Shown: positions 7,035-15,794 of the stretch, piece by piece
Numbering within the stretch: position 1 is the first letter of the stretch
How the letters are laid out: each line of letters starts with the position of its first letter
Source: Paracoccus alkanivorans
GTDB taxonomy: Bacteria > Pseudomonadota > Alphaproteobacteria > Rhodobacterales > Rhodobacteraceae
Assembly (NCBI RefSeq): GCF_003697785.1
Contig: NZ_QOKZ01000006.1
Location: forward strand, 1-64,000
DNA length: 64,000 nucleotides
Reading direction: 5' to 3'
The notes under the pieces: generated by a model
What the model was told of the DNA's origin: nothing
What the model saw: the letters and a program-made list of their open reading frames with translations, nothing else
Database searches by the model: none
Position numbers and translations under genes: made by a program

Positions 7035-7069
7035 AATGGCCGGACCGCGCCTGTCGCGGCCCGGCCATT
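7035..7069 (+). promoter_or_regulatory. Intercistronic stem-loop between ytfQ and ytfR
   Basis: AATGGCCGG-A-CCGCG pairs with CGCGG-C-CCGGCCATT (7035-7049 with 7055-7069), a 14-base-pair stem with one A-C mismatch and a 5-base loop. It fills most of the 57-base gap between the binding-protein gene and the ATPase gene. There is no T-run, so it more likely protects the upstream mRNA or reduces read-through than ends transcription fully. Confidence 0.65.
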
Positions 7070-7087
7070 CCGGCAGGGAAAGACATC

Positions 7088-8608
7088 ATGCTGCTCTCCA
7101 TTCGCTCGCTGACCAAGACATTTCCAGGCACGCTTGCGCTCGACGGGGTTGATTTCGACCTGGCCACGGGCGAAGTCCATGCGCTGCTGGGCGAGAATGG
7201 CGCGGGCAAATCGACGCTGATCAAATGCCTGACCGGCGCATATCACCGCGATGGCGGGACGGTGGCGCTGGACGGGGCGGAGATCGCCCCCCGCTCTACC
7301 GTCGAGGCGCAGGAACTGGGCATCGGAACGGTCTACCAGGAAGTGAACCTGCTGCCCAATCTGACCGTGGCGCAGAACCTGATGTTCGGGCGCGAGCCGC
7401 GCCGTTTCGGCCTGATCAATACCCGCGCCATGCGGGCCGAGGCGCGCGAGATGCTGCGCCAATACGGGCTGGAACTCGATGTCGACCGCGACCTCGGCAA
7501 TTATTCCGTCGCTATCCAGCAGATCATCGCCATCGCCCGCGCGGTTGCCTTGTCGGGCAAGGTGCTGATCCTGGACGAACCCACCGCCAGCCTCGATGCC
7601 CGCGAGGTCGAGATGGTTTTCGATGTCGTGCGCGGATTGCGCGAGCGTGGGCTGGGGATCGTTTTCGTGTCGCATTTCCTCGATCAGGTGTTCGAGCTGA
7701 CCGACCGTGTCACCGTACTGCGCAACGGCCGCAAGATCGTGACCGAGCGTACCGCTGATCTGGACCGTATGAGCCTGATCGAGCATATGCTGGGCCGCGC
7801 GCTGGAGGAGGAGGTCGAGCAGCAAGGTGCCGGAAAGGCCGCAGCGACCCATCCGGACTTGCTGCATTTCGAGGGTGTCGGCCGCCATGGGGTGATCGAG
7901 CCTTTCGATCTGACCATCGGGCAGGGTGAGGTCGTGGGCCTCGCCGGACTGTTGGGCTCGGGCCGCACCGAAAGCGCGGAGCTGATCTTCGGTGTTCGCC
8001 CCGCCCAGACCGGCTCTGCGCGCGATGAAAAGGGCGCACTGGACCTGAAAAGCCCACGCGCCGCCATTGCAGCAGGGTTCGGCTTTGCTCCCGAGGATCG
8101 CAAGACCGACGGTATCGTTGCCGATCTGTCCATCCGCGAGAATATCGTCCTTGGCCTGCAGGCGCAGCGCGGATGGGCCCGGCCCATCCCCCGGGCCGAG
8201 CAGAACCGGCTGGCCGAGGATTATATCAGGCGCCTCGATATTCGCACTTCGGGACGTGAAAAACCGGTCGGAGATCTGTCCGGCGGCAATCAGCAAAAGG
8301 TCGTTCTGGCTCGCTGGCTGGCAATGAACCCGCGGTTCCTGATCCTGGACGAGCCGACGCGCGGCATCGATGTAGGCGCGCATGCCGAGATCCTGCGGCT
8401 GATACACGACCTGACCGGCGCGGGCATGTCGGTGCTGGTCATCAGCTCCGAGATAGAGGAACTGGTGGCCGTGTCCGATCGGGTCATCGTTCTGCGCGAC
8501 CGCCGCCATGTCGCCGAGCTGAGGGGCGAGAGGGTTGCCCCCGATGCCATCATGCGGGCCATCGCCAGGGATGGCACCGGGGATGGGGAGACCGCCCGAT
8601 GCTGCTGA
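7088..8608 (+). CDS. ytfR: Sugar ABC transporter ATP-binding protein YtfR
   Basis: The product is 506 residues with two fused nucleotide-binding domains, the layout of CUT2-family sugar importers. The N-terminal domain has Walker A GENGAGKST (about residue 37), signature NYSVAIQQ and Walker B LILDEPTASLD. The C-terminal domain has the degenerate P-loop GLLGSGRTE usual in this family, then DLSGGNQQKV and LILDEPTRGID. It energises uptake through YtfT and YjfF on the cytoplasmic side. AGGGA precedes ATG 7088. Its end overlaps ytfT by 10 bases. Confidence 0.93.
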   Translation: MLLSIRSLTKTFPGTLALDGVDFDLATGEVHALLGENGAGKSTLIKCLTGAYHRDGGTVALDGAEIAPRSTVEAQELGIGTVYQEVNLLPNLTVAQNLMFGREPRRFGLINTRAMRAEAREMLRQYGLELDVDRDLGNYSVAIQQIIAIARAVALSGKVLILDEPTASLDAREVEMVFDVVRGLRERGLGIVFVSHFLDQVFELTDRVTVLRNGRKIVTERTADLDRMSLIEHMLGRALEEEVEQQGAGKAAATHPDLLHFEGVGRHGVIEPFDLTIGQGEVVGLAGLLGSGRTESAELIFGVRPAQTGSARDEKGALDLKSPRAAIAAGFGFAPEDRKTDGIVADLSIRENIVLGLQAQRGWARPIPRAEQNRLAEDYIRRLDIRTSGREKPVGDLSGGNQQKVVLARWLAMNPRFLILDEPTRGIDVGAHAEILRLIHDLTGAGMSVLVISSEIEELVAVSDRVIVLRDRRHVAELRGERVAPDAIMRAIARDGTGDGETARCC

Positions 8609-9612
8609 AACGGATCGCTCCACAACTGATTGCGCTTGCTGCACTGGTGCTGCTGGTAACGCTGGTCTATCCCGGCTTTCTCGATATTTCCTTCAATGAT
8701 GGCCGCCTTGTCGGGCCGGTGGTCGACGTGCTGAAACGCGGCGCGCCGGTGGCCCTGCTGGCAGTGGGCATGACGCTGGTGATCGCCACGCGCGGCATAG
8801 ATCTGTCGGTCGGCACCACCATGGCGATCTGCGGTGCGGTGGCGGCATGGGCCATCGCCTCTGGCTGGGGACTCGCGCCGGCGCTGTTGCTTGCGCTCGC
8901 GGCAGGCGGGATAGCGGGATTGTGGAACGGTTTGCTGGTCGCGGTGGTCGGGATCCAGCCTTTCGTTGCCACGCTGATCCTGATGACCATGGGGCGTGGC
9001 ATCGCCCAGCTGATCACCGAAGGGCGTATTCTGACCTTCAACCATCCGGGCTTTGCCTTCTTCGGATCGGGCACGATTCTTGGCCTGCCGGTTCCGGCAT
9101 GGCTATGGCTGCTGACCGGGGCGGGCGTGGCGCTGCTGATGCGACGCAGCGCTCTTGGCATGCTGATCGAGGCCACGGGCATCAACCGGCGGGCCAGTGC
9201 CCTGGCTGGTGTCAACGCGACCGTGCTGCTGATAGCGGTTTACGTGGCATCGGGACTATGCGCGGCACTGGCCGGGATCGTCGTGACCGCCGATATTCGC
9301 GGGGCGGATGCCAATAATTCCGGTTTGTGGCTGGAACTGGACGCGATCCTCGCGGTGGTGATCGGCGGTAATTCCCTGCTGGGAGGGCGGTTTTCGATCC
9401 TCGCGGCGCTTTTGGGAGCGCTGATCATCCAGACCATCGACACAGGGATCCTGCTGGCCGGGTTCCCCTCGGAATACAATCTCGTCATCAAGGCGGCGCT
9501 GGTTCTGGTGATCCTCGTGCTGCAATCGCCCCGCATCGCCGCCGAATGGCGCATATGGCGCAAAAGCCAGCGCGCCAGCCGTGAAGCGCTGGCCGAAAGG
9601 AGCCGGACATGA
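8599..9612 (+). CDS. ytfT: Sugar ABC transporter permease YtfT
   Basis: The product is 337 residues and very hydrophobic with about nine or ten membrane segments, a BPD_transp_2 permease. It contains TLVIATRGIDLSVGTTMA, the conserved loop of ribose/galactofuranose permeases, and a C-terminal EAA-like region ending DAILAVVIGGNSLLGGRFS. The start overlaps the ytfR end by 10 bases and the stop overlaps yjfF by ATGA, so the operon is translationally coupled. It would form a heterodimeric channel with YjfF. Confidence 0.92.
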   Translation: MLLKRIAPQLIALAALVLLVTLVYPGFLDISFNDGRLVGPVVDVLKRGAPVALLAVGMTLVIATRGIDLSVGTTMAICGAVAAWAIASGWGLAPALLLALAAGGIAGLWNGLLVAVVGIQPFVATLILMTMGRGIAQLITEGRILTFNHPGFAFFGSGTILGLPVPAWLWLLTGAGVALLMRRSALGMLIEATGINRRASALAGVNATVLLIAVYVASGLCAALAGIVVTADIRGADANNSGLWLELDAILAVVIGGNSLLGGRFSILAALLGALIIQTIDTGILLAGFPSEYNLVIKAALVLVILVLQSPRIAAEWRIWRKSQRASREALAERSRT

Positions 9613-10589
9613 ATACCCGCGCCCTGCCGCTTTACGCCACCATCGTGATCTTCCTGCTGGCCTATGCGATCTGCTGGCTGCAGTTCCCGGCGATGCTGTC
9701 CACCCGTGTGATCGGCAACCTGCTAACCGACAATGCCTATCTGGGCATAGTCGCGGTCGGCATGACGCTGGTGATCCTGTCGGGCGGGATCGACCTGTCG
9801 GTGGGCTCGGTCATCGCCTTCTCGGGCGTGTTCATCGCGGTGCTGCTGCGCGACAGCTCGCTGCATCCGCTGGTGGTTTTCGCGATGCTCCTGGCGTTGA
9901 CCACGGCTTTCGGCGCGGCGATGGGATTCCTGATCCACCGATTGGCGATGCCCGCCTTCATCGTCACGCTGGCCGGGATGTTCCTGGCGCGCGGGGCGGC
10001 CTATATGCTGTCCATCGACTCGGTCCCGATCACGCATCCGTTCTATGAGACGATACAGGACGCCTATTGGCTGATGCCCGGCAAGGGCCGGTTGCGGCTG
10101 ATCGGCATACTGATGCTGCTGATCGTGCTGGCCGGCATGATCATCGCCCACAAGACCCGTTTCGGCGCCAGCGTCTACGCGCTTGGCGGAGGAGAGGCCA
10201 CCGCGCGGCTGATGGGGGTGCGGCAGGGGCGCACGACGATCCTCGTCTATGCCTTTTCGGGATGCATGGCGGGCCTGTCGGGGATCGTCTTCTCGATCTA
10301 TACCGGCTCGGGCTATTCATTGGCGACAGTGGGCACCGAACTGACCGCCATCGCCGCGGTGGTGATCGGGGGCACGCTGCTGACCGGAGGGGCGGGCTAC
10401 ATGTTCGGCACGCTGATCGGTGTGCTGACCATGGGGCTGATCCAGACCTATATCGTCTTCGACGGCACGCTTTCCAGCTGGTGGACCAGGATCGTGATCG
10501 GAATCCTGCTGCTGGTCTTTATCCTGTTGCAGAAGGGACTGTTGAAGCTGTCGCAATCCCGCCTGATCGAGGCGGCGGCGGACCGGTAA
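9609..10589 (+). CDS. yjfF: Sugar ABC transporter permease YjfF
   Basis: The product is 326 residues and is the second permease of the galactofuranose-type importer. It shares the loop VGMTLVILSGGIDLSVGSV and the C-terminal motif TAIAAVVIGGTLLTGGAGY. About nine hydrophobic segments are visible. ATGA overlaps ytfT. It is the last gene of the operon. No catabolic gene follows, so the metabolism of the imported sugar must be encoded elsewhere, in line with the broken dehydrogenase upstream. Confidence 0.92.
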   Translation: MNTRALPLYATIVIFLLAYAICWLQFPAMLSTRVIGNLLTDNAYLGIVAVGMTLVILSGGIDLSVGSVIAFSGVFIAVLLRDSSLHPLVVFAMLLALTTAFGAAMGFLIHRLAMPAFIVTLAGMFLARGAAYMLSIDSVPITHPFYETIQDAYWLMPGKGRLRLIGILMLLIVLAGMIIAHKTRFGASVYALGGGEATARLMGVRQGRTTILVYAFSGCMAGLSGIVFSIYTGSGYSLATVGTELTAIAAVVIGGTLLTGGAGYMFGTLIGVLTMGLIQTYIVFDGTLSSWWTRIVIGILLLVFILLQKGLLKLSQSRLIEAAADR

Positions 10590-10796
10590 GAACCCGCAAT
10601 CCTGCTTTGGCCGGTTCCGTTCGCTGTGCGAATTGCCTTCTTGGCCGAAACGGACCGGTTATCAAACTCCCCTGCCCCGTCCAACCAGCAAGGCCGCGCC
10701 CGTCACATAGCTTTCATTTGACCTTTCGCCTGATCGCGGTAGACCTTGTGGCGTCGTCAACACGGCGACTTACAATAGCAACAAAGGATCATGAAC

Positions 10797-10970
10797 ATGG
10801 CAGCCAATGAAGACAGAAAGCGCCTTCGCCAACTGAACCAGCGTATCAGGGTGAAAAAAGAGGATCTCGGACGTCTGCGCGAGGAACTGTCCGCGCTTAA
10901 CGCTGAGCGCAAGACGATCAAGGAAAAACTGGCCGGTGAAGTTGCTGAGGCAGCTGCCTCGGAAAGTTAA
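10797..10970 (+). CDS. Small coiled-coil protein of unknown function (57 aa)
   Basis: The 57-residue product is highly charged and almost wholly helical, with a leucine heptad pattern (LRQLNQRIRVKKEDLGRLRE and LSALNAERKTIKEKLAG) typical of a short parallel coiled coil, and an alanine-rich tail. AAAGGA lies eight bases before ATG 10797, a better spacing than for ATG 10791. A strong stem-loop follows directly. It stands alone between two transporter operons. No family was recognised; a small adaptor or nucleoid-type protein is only a guess. Confidence 0.6.
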   Translation: MAANEDRKRLRQLNQRIRVKKEDLGRLREELSALNAERKTIKEKLAGEVAEAAASES

Positions 10971-10977
10971 TCGAAGC

Positions 10978-11011
10978 ACGCGCCTGCGCCTGAGTAACGG
11001 TGCGGGCGCGT
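10978..11011 (+). terminator. Strong stem-loop after the small coiled-coil gene
   Basis: ACGCGCCTGCGCC (10978-10990) pairs with GGTGCGGGCGCGT (10999-11011) over 13 positions, two of them G-T type, with an 8-base loop. It begins 7 bases after the stop codon. There is no long T-run, so termination may need Rho. The next gene on the other side is convergent, and the element could serve both. Confidence 0.6.
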
Positions 11012-11113
11012 CATCTGATGCCGTCGGTTGCCCGGATATACCCGAGTTGAATCTGCTTTGCAGATGCGTCCGGACAGGAACCCCGGATCGGTTCGGAAAG
11101 GGTGATATACCTT

Positions 11114-12133
11114 CTAGGCGTTCACCGCCTCCCCGGCCGGAATCCCTCCGCTTTCCTCGACCCGGTGGCAGGCAACGACGGCGCCGTCATCACAGCTTAT
11201 CAGACCTGGTTTTTCCTGTTTGCACCGATCGTCGGCAAATGGGCAACGCGGATGAAAACTGCAGCCCGAAGGCGGGTTCAGCGGGCTTGGCACCTCGCCG
11301 CCGCGCAGGGGGCGGTCACGATGCGGATTGCGGACATCCGGGATCGTGTCCAGCAGCAGCTGCGTATAGGGATGCCGGGTTCTTGCGAACAGCACCTCGG
11401 TCGGCGCCTCCTCGACGATCCGGCCCAGATACATGACCGCGATCCGGTCGGACATGTGCCGCACCACCGACAGGTCATGGCTGATGAACAGGTAAGTCAG
11501 CCCCAACTCGTCCTGCAGGGAGCGCATAAGGTTCAGGATCTGCGCCTGGACCGACACGTCCAGCGCCGATGTCGGCTCGTCGCAGACCAGGAACTCCGGC
11601 TCCGAGGCCAATGCCCGCGCGATGGATATCCGCTGCCGTTGCCCGCCCGAGAATTCATGCGGGTATTTCGCCCCGTCCGCCGGGGAAAGCCCGACGACTT
11701 CCAGCAATTCGTTCACCCGGTCGCGGATCGCCTGCTTGCCGCTGCGCAGCTTCAATTCGCGCAGAGGTTCGGCGATGACGTCGAAAACCTTCCAGCGCGC
11801 ATTCAGGCTCGCGTAAGGATCCTGAAAGATCATCTGCGCGGTCATCGGCTGGCCCGACTTTCCCGGCGCAAAGCGCATCTCGCCCCGCTCGGGCCGGTGC
11901 AGGCCGGTGACGATACGGGCGACCGTTGATTTCCCGCAGCCGGATTCGCCGACCAGCGACAGGCAGCCGCCGCGCGGCACATCGAAATCGATATCGTCCA
12001 CGGCACGCAGGATCTGCCGCTCGCGCCGCTCGATCACGCGGTTCAGCCACGGGGCCGAGACATCGAAGCTCTTGCAAAGTCCCCGGACCTTGAGCGCGGG
12101 AGCCGCGGCCCTGTCCTTGATATCGGCGCTCAT
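11114..12133 (-). CDS. Dipeptide/oligopeptide-type ABC transporter ATP-binding protein (DppF/OppF-like)
   Basis: The product is 339 residues. Walker A GESGCGKST, signature [10 protein letters not shown] and Walker [10 protein letters not shown] are all present, and the C-terminus carries the oligopeptide/dipeptide transporter extension with SFHPRCPFADDRC. It is the second ATPase of the importer and probably pairs with the DppD-like protein. The start at 12133 overlaps the upstream gene by ATGA; a longer frame to 12211 is overlap only. It is the last gene of the seven-gene minus-strand operon beginning at 19406. Confidence 0.9.
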   Translation of the reverse strand: MSADIKDRAAAPALKVRGLCKSFDVSAPWLNRVIERRERQILRAVDDIDFDVPRGGCLSLVGESGCGKSTVARIVTGLHRPERGEMRFAPGKSGQPMTAQMIFQDPYASLNARWKVFDVIAEPLRELKLRSGKQAIRDRVNELLEVVGLSPADGAKYPHEFSGGQRQRISIARALASEPEFLVCDEPTSALDVSVQAQILNLMRSLQDELGLTYLFISHDLSVVRHMSDRIAVMYLGRIVEEAPTEVLFARTRHPYTQLLLDTIPDVRNPHRDRPLRGGEVPSPLNPPSGCSFHPRCPFADDRCKQEKPGLISCDDGAVVACHRVEESGGIPAGEAVNA

Positions 12134-13098
12134 GCCGTGCCTCCTTCCAATAGCCAGCAGGCCGCCTTCTCGGCCCCTGCCGTGAAAAGTTCCGGCCTTT
12201 CGCGGCGGCATCTGGGCCCGGCCTGCGGGCAGCGCGGATTGAAGGCGCAGCCCGGCGGAATCGCGTTAAGCCGGGGCATGGAGCCGTCGATCTGTTCCAG
12301 CCGCGGCACCCTTGCCCCAAGCGCCGGGATCGAGCCCATCAGCCCCTGCGTATAGGGATGCTGCGGGTCACGGGTGACCTGCGCGACCTCGCCGATCTCG
12401 ATCAGGCGCCCGGCATACATCACCGCCACCCGGTCCGCCGTTTCGGCGATGACGCCCATGTCATGGGTGACCAGCATCACCGCCGAGCCATGTTCCGCGC
12501 AAAGCCGCCGCAGCAGCGCCGTGATCTGCGCCTGGATCGACACGTCCAGTGCCGTGGTCGGCTCGTCGGCGATGATCAGGCTGGGGCGCGCCGCAAGAGC
12601 CAGCGCGATCACCACGCGCTGCCGCATCCCGCCCGAGAACTGGTGCGGATAATGATCGACACGTTCCGAGGGCGCGGGGATGCCGACCTCGGCCAGCAAT
12701 TCGACGGCACGGGCACGGGCAGCCGATGCCGACATCGGCAGATGCTGACGGATGGTCTCGACCAGCTGCGCGCCCACGGTGAATAGTGGGTTCAGCGAGG
12801 TCAGCGGGTCCTGGAAGATCGCGCCGATCTCGCGGCCCCGGATACGCGTCATCTCGCGGTCGGACAGTGTGTCGATGCGCCTGCCGTTCAGCGTCACCGA
12901 GCCCGAGGCGATCCGGCCCGGAGGCTCCAGCAACCCTTGCACGGCCAACCCGGTCATGGATTTGCCGGCGCCGGATTCTCCTACGACGCCCAGGATTTCG
13001 CCGGGGCGGATCGACAGGCTGACATTGTCCAGCGCGGTCAGGACGCCGCGATGGGTCGGAAACTCTACCCGCAGATCGCGGACTTCCAGCACATTCAT
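12130..13098 (-). CDS. Dipeptide/oligopeptide-type ABC transporter ATP-binding protein (DppD/OppD-like)
   Basis: The product is 322 residues with Walker A GESGAGKS at about residue 40, Q-loop [12 protein letters not shown], signature [10 protein letters not shown] and Walker [13 protein letters not shown]. The C-terminal extension contains [18 protein letters not shown], typical of the family and in some members an Fe-S ligand site. It overlaps its neighbours at both ends by ATGA, so translation is coupled. The substrate cannot be read from the ATPase; the adjacent amidohydrolases suggest a cyclic amide or ureido compound rather than a true peptide. Confidence 0.9.
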   Translation of the reverse strand: MNVLEVRDLRVEFPTHRGVLTALDNVSLSIRPGEILGVVGESGAGKSMTGLAVQGLLEPPGRIASGSVTLNGRRIDTLSDREMTRIRGREIGAIFQDPLTSLNPLFTVGAQLVETIRQHLPMSASAARARAVELLAEVGIPAPSERVDHYPHQFSGGMRQRVVIALALAARPSLIIADEPTTALDVSIQAQITALLRRLCAEHGSAVMLVTHDMGVIAETADRVAVMYAGRLIEIGEVAQVTRDPQHPYTQGLMGSIPALGARVPRLEQIDGSMPRLNAIPPGCAFNPRCPQAGPRCRRERPELFTAGAEKAACWLLEGGTA

Positions 13099-14597
13099 GA
13101 CGACTCCAGCGGATAGGATGGTGGAAACAGATCCGACAGTGGCGGGTGCTGCCAGCTTCGTTCGGGATATTTGGCGACCAGACCGTCGAACTGCGCCTGT
13201 GCACGCGCCTGCGCATCAGGCAGGTCCAGCCCCGCCACCTCGGCCTGCCCGGCAATCCGGCGCATCGACAGGCGGCCATCGACAAAGACCGCGCGGGTGA
13301 CCTTGCCCGAGCCTCCCGCGACAAGCGTGGTGATCGGGTCGATGGCGGGGGTCATGATCGCGTCATCCAGCGCGAACACCGCGATATCGGCGGGTCCGCC
13401 TGCCCGCAGCCGCCCCAGGTCAGGACGCCCGAGCGCATCGCCTCCGCCGATGGTGGCGGCATCCCACAGGTCGCGGGTCGGGGTCTGGTGCTGCGGCCCC
13501 TTCACATGCGCCCCGATCAACCCGACCAGAAGGTTCAGCAGCATGTCGGGCGGAGCGGTATCCGTGCCCATGGCGATATTGATCCCCATGCCGCGCAGCT
13601 CTCCAAAGCTGTTCAGCATCGCGCCGTGACGCCCCGAAACCAGCGGGCAATGCACGATGCTGACGCCGTTTTCTGCATAAAGCGCCAGATCCTCGGTTGT
13701 CGCGCAGGTGGCATGCGGAGCGATCAGGCGTGGCCCCAGCAGCCCCATCCCCGCCAGCCAATGCGGGGCAGTGCAGCCATGCAGGGCGCGGACGGTATCC
13801 AGTTCCATCTGGCCCTGCGCCATATGCAGGCGAACCGGGCAATCGAGTTCTTCTGCCGCAGCAAATGTCCTGCGCAGCAATTCCCCGGTGCAGGTCTCGA
13901 CACGATCCGGCGCCAGCAAACCGCGCACCAGCCCGCCCTGGCTGCCGTCATGGCGGCGAATGAAGGCGACCGCATCCTCCAGCCCCTGCAGGCCCCGCGC
14001 CTCGTCAAAGACCGGGCGCATCTCGCCCGGGGCCTCCAGAACCATGCCGCCCGCCCTGTATGCCGGGCTCAGATAGATCCGCAGCCCAAGATCGGCGGCG
14101 GCATCCACGGCGGCATCGAATTCGGCGACACTCTCTCCCCATTGCCGATAGAACAGGCTGGCGATGGGGGCGGCGGTGGTGATCCCGCTTTGCAGCAATT
14201 GCGCGAATGCGAAACGCTTCTGGAAGGCGAGTTCCCCGGGCGAATACATCTCGTATGGGCCACGCTCGACATAGGAGCGCGGCCAGACCCGGCCCTTGGC
14301 CCAGCCCGGCTGATGGTCGATGCCGAGGATGGTGGTGTCCAGATCCGACAATGCGTCCAGGTCGATCAGGCCGGGCGAGATCAGGCTCATGCCCAGATCA
14401 ACGCGACGGGCGACCTCGCCGGGATAATCGCGCCCGACGAAACTGACCTGCCCGTCGGTGATAACAACCTCGCCATGCTCGATCAGCCGGCGGCCCTGCG
14501 GGCTGTCATGGATCACCCAACGCGCGCTCAGCAGAAGCGGCCCATCCGCCCGCTGGCCAAGCGCCAGTTGCCCGAGTCCGGTTGCCTCGCCCGTCAC
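13095..14597 (-). CDS. Amidohydrolase-superfamily protein with altered metal site
   Basis: The product is 500 residues, like TRZ/ATZ or SAH-deaminase-type amidohydrolases. Ligand positions seen are His in RLHMAQGQME, His in LIAPHATCATTEDLALYA and Asp in MGTDTAPPD, and the text SIVHCPLVSGRHG is typical of the group. The N-terminal His-x-His after PGLI is replaced by DLDALSDLD, so two usual metal ligands appear absent. The start is taken as GTG 14597, overlapping the preceding stop. It lies inside the transporter operon, so it probably acts on the imported compound or a product of the neighbouring deaminase. Activity and substrate are uncertain. Confidence 0.7.
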   Translation of the reverse strand: MTGEATGLGQLALGQRADGPLLLSARWVIHDSPQGRRLIEHGEVVITDGQVSFVGRDYPGEVARRVDLGMSLISPGLIDLDALSDLDTTILGIDHQPGWAKGRVWPRSYVERGPYEMYSPGELAFQKRFAFAQLLQSGITTAAPIASLFYRQWGESVAEFDAAVDAAADLGLRIYLSPAYRAGGMVLEAPGEMRPVFDEARGLQGLEDAVAFIRRHDGSQGGLVRGLLAPDRVETCTGELLRRTFAAAEELDCPVRLHMAQGQMELDTVRALHGCTAPHWLAGMGLLGPRLIAPHATCATTEDLALYAENGVSIVHCPLVSGRHGAMLNSFGELRGMGINIAMGTDTAPPDMLLNLLVGLIGAHVKGPQHQTPTRDLWDAATIGGGDALGRPDLGRLRAGGPADIAVFALDDAIMTPAIDPITTLVAGGSGKVTRAVFVDGRLSMRRIAGQAEVAGLDLPDAQARAQAQFDGLVAKYPERSWQHPPLSDLFPPSYPLESS

Positions 14598-15790
14598 GGC
14601 ATGTCCTTTCCGATCACGGTCCCGTCGCGCGCCGTCACCCGCCCGGCCTTGACGACCAGCGGCCGTGGCAGGCGCTGCACCAGCGCATGCGACAATGTCT
14701 GCCCCTGCAGCAGGGTCAGATCGCCTGCCCCGCCGGTCTCGATCCGGTAGTCGTCGCGGCCCATCGCCTGCGCCGCCCCGCCCGAGCAGATATGCAGGGC
14801 GTGCTCCAGCTCGAAATCGCAGCGCAGCCCGTTGCGCATGCCGATCACCTCGGCGCGGTGCAGCATGTCGGGCAGCCCCCACGGCCCCCATGTGTCGCGG
14901 ATCCCGTCGCAGCCGCCGCCCATGCGGATCCCGGCTTCTTTCAGTCGCATGATCGCAGGCACCTCGGCCGAGGGAGCCCCAGTGGTGAAGATCGGAATAT
15001 CCAGCGCGGCGATCTCGTCGATCAGGGCCTGCGTGCGCAGCCAGTCGGGCGCACCAAGCGCGAATGCGTGGCTGATCCCCACTTTGCCCTGCATGCCGAG
15101 CGCGCGGGTGCGCTCGAAGATCAATTCCATGCTGAAGGCGCCAAGTTCGCCGCGCTCGTGCAGGTGGATATCGATGGGCTTGCCATGTTTCTGCGCAAGC
15201 CCGAAGATCGCGTCCAGCGCACCTTTCGGATCCCGCTCGAAGCCGCAGGGATCGATGCCCCCCACGACCTCCGCCCCCTGCGTCAGCGCCTCGTCCAGCA
15301 GCTCCACGGTGCCCTTGCGTTCCATCATTCCCGATTGCGGAAAAGCCACGATCTCGATTTCGACATGATCGCGCAACGCCTCGCGCGTGGCCGCCACGCC
15401 CTCGAACATCGCCAGGCCGTGACGCGTGTCGATATCGACATGGCTGCGGATCAGCGTCGCGCCATTGGCGATCAGGCCAAGGGCGTGGCGCATCGATTGC
15501 CGCGCCGGGTCGATGCCGATCTCCAGCCGCTGTTCGCGCTCGTAATCGATCCGGCCACGCAGGGTTTTTACCTGGTCATTCGCATGCCAGTCCATGTCCC
15601 ATGTGGTCTTGTCCAGATGGGTATGGGCGTCGACCAGACCCGGAATGACCAGATGCCCCCTACCCTCCTCCACCGGAACGCCCTCGGCCTCCAGCCCAAC
15701 GCCCATTTCGGCGATTCTTCCGTCGCGGATCAGGATATCGGCGGGCTCGCCTCCCATGGGGCGGATATTTCGGATCAGAAGATCGGCCAT
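14594..15790 (-). CDS. Cytosine deaminase/AtzC-like amidohydrolase
   Basis: The product is 398 residues with an intact metal site: PGLVDAHTHLDK (HxH), SHVDID, IDIHLHERGE (strand 5 His), ISHAFALG (strand 6 His) and GGGCDGIRDTW (strand 8 Asp). This set is typical of the CodA/AtzC branch, which hydrolyses exocyclic amines or opens N-heterocycles. It follows the permease gene by four bases and overlaps the second amidohydrolase by GTGA. It probably acts in the cytoplasm on the compound brought in by the surrounding transporter. The exact substrate cannot be inferred. Confidence 0.82.
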   Translation of the reverse strand: MADLLIRNIRPMGGEPADILIRDGRIAEMGVGLEAEGVPVEEGRGHLVIPGLVDAHTHLDKTTWDMDWHANDQVKTLRGRIDYEREQRLEIGIDPARQSMRHALGLIANGATLIRSHVDIDTRHGLAMFEGVAATREALRDHVEIEIVAFPQSGMMERKGTVELLDEALTQGAEVVGGIDPCGFERDPKGALDAIFGLAQKHGKPIDIHLHERGELGAFSMELIFERTRALGMQGKVGISHAFALGAPDWLRTQALIDEIAALDIPIFTTGAPSAEVPAIMRLKEAGIRMGGGCDGIRDTWGPWGLPDMLHRAEVIGMRNGLRCDFELEHALHICSGGAAQAMGRDDYRIETGGAGDLTLLQGQTLSHALVQRLPRPLVVKAGRVTARDGTVIGKDMP

Positions 15791-15794
15791 TGTC

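Noticed and set aside
6089-8644. Very long minus-strand open frame (851 codons) opposite ytfQ/ytfR
   Set aside because: It is antisense to two clearly recognised genes in GC-rich DNA, has no domain pattern and no ribosome site. It is a codon-bias shadow.
13146-14750. Plus-strand open frame of 534 codons opposite the amidohydrolase gene
   Set aside because: Shadow of the coding strand, no recognisable motif, and it crosses the boundary between two overlapping real genes.
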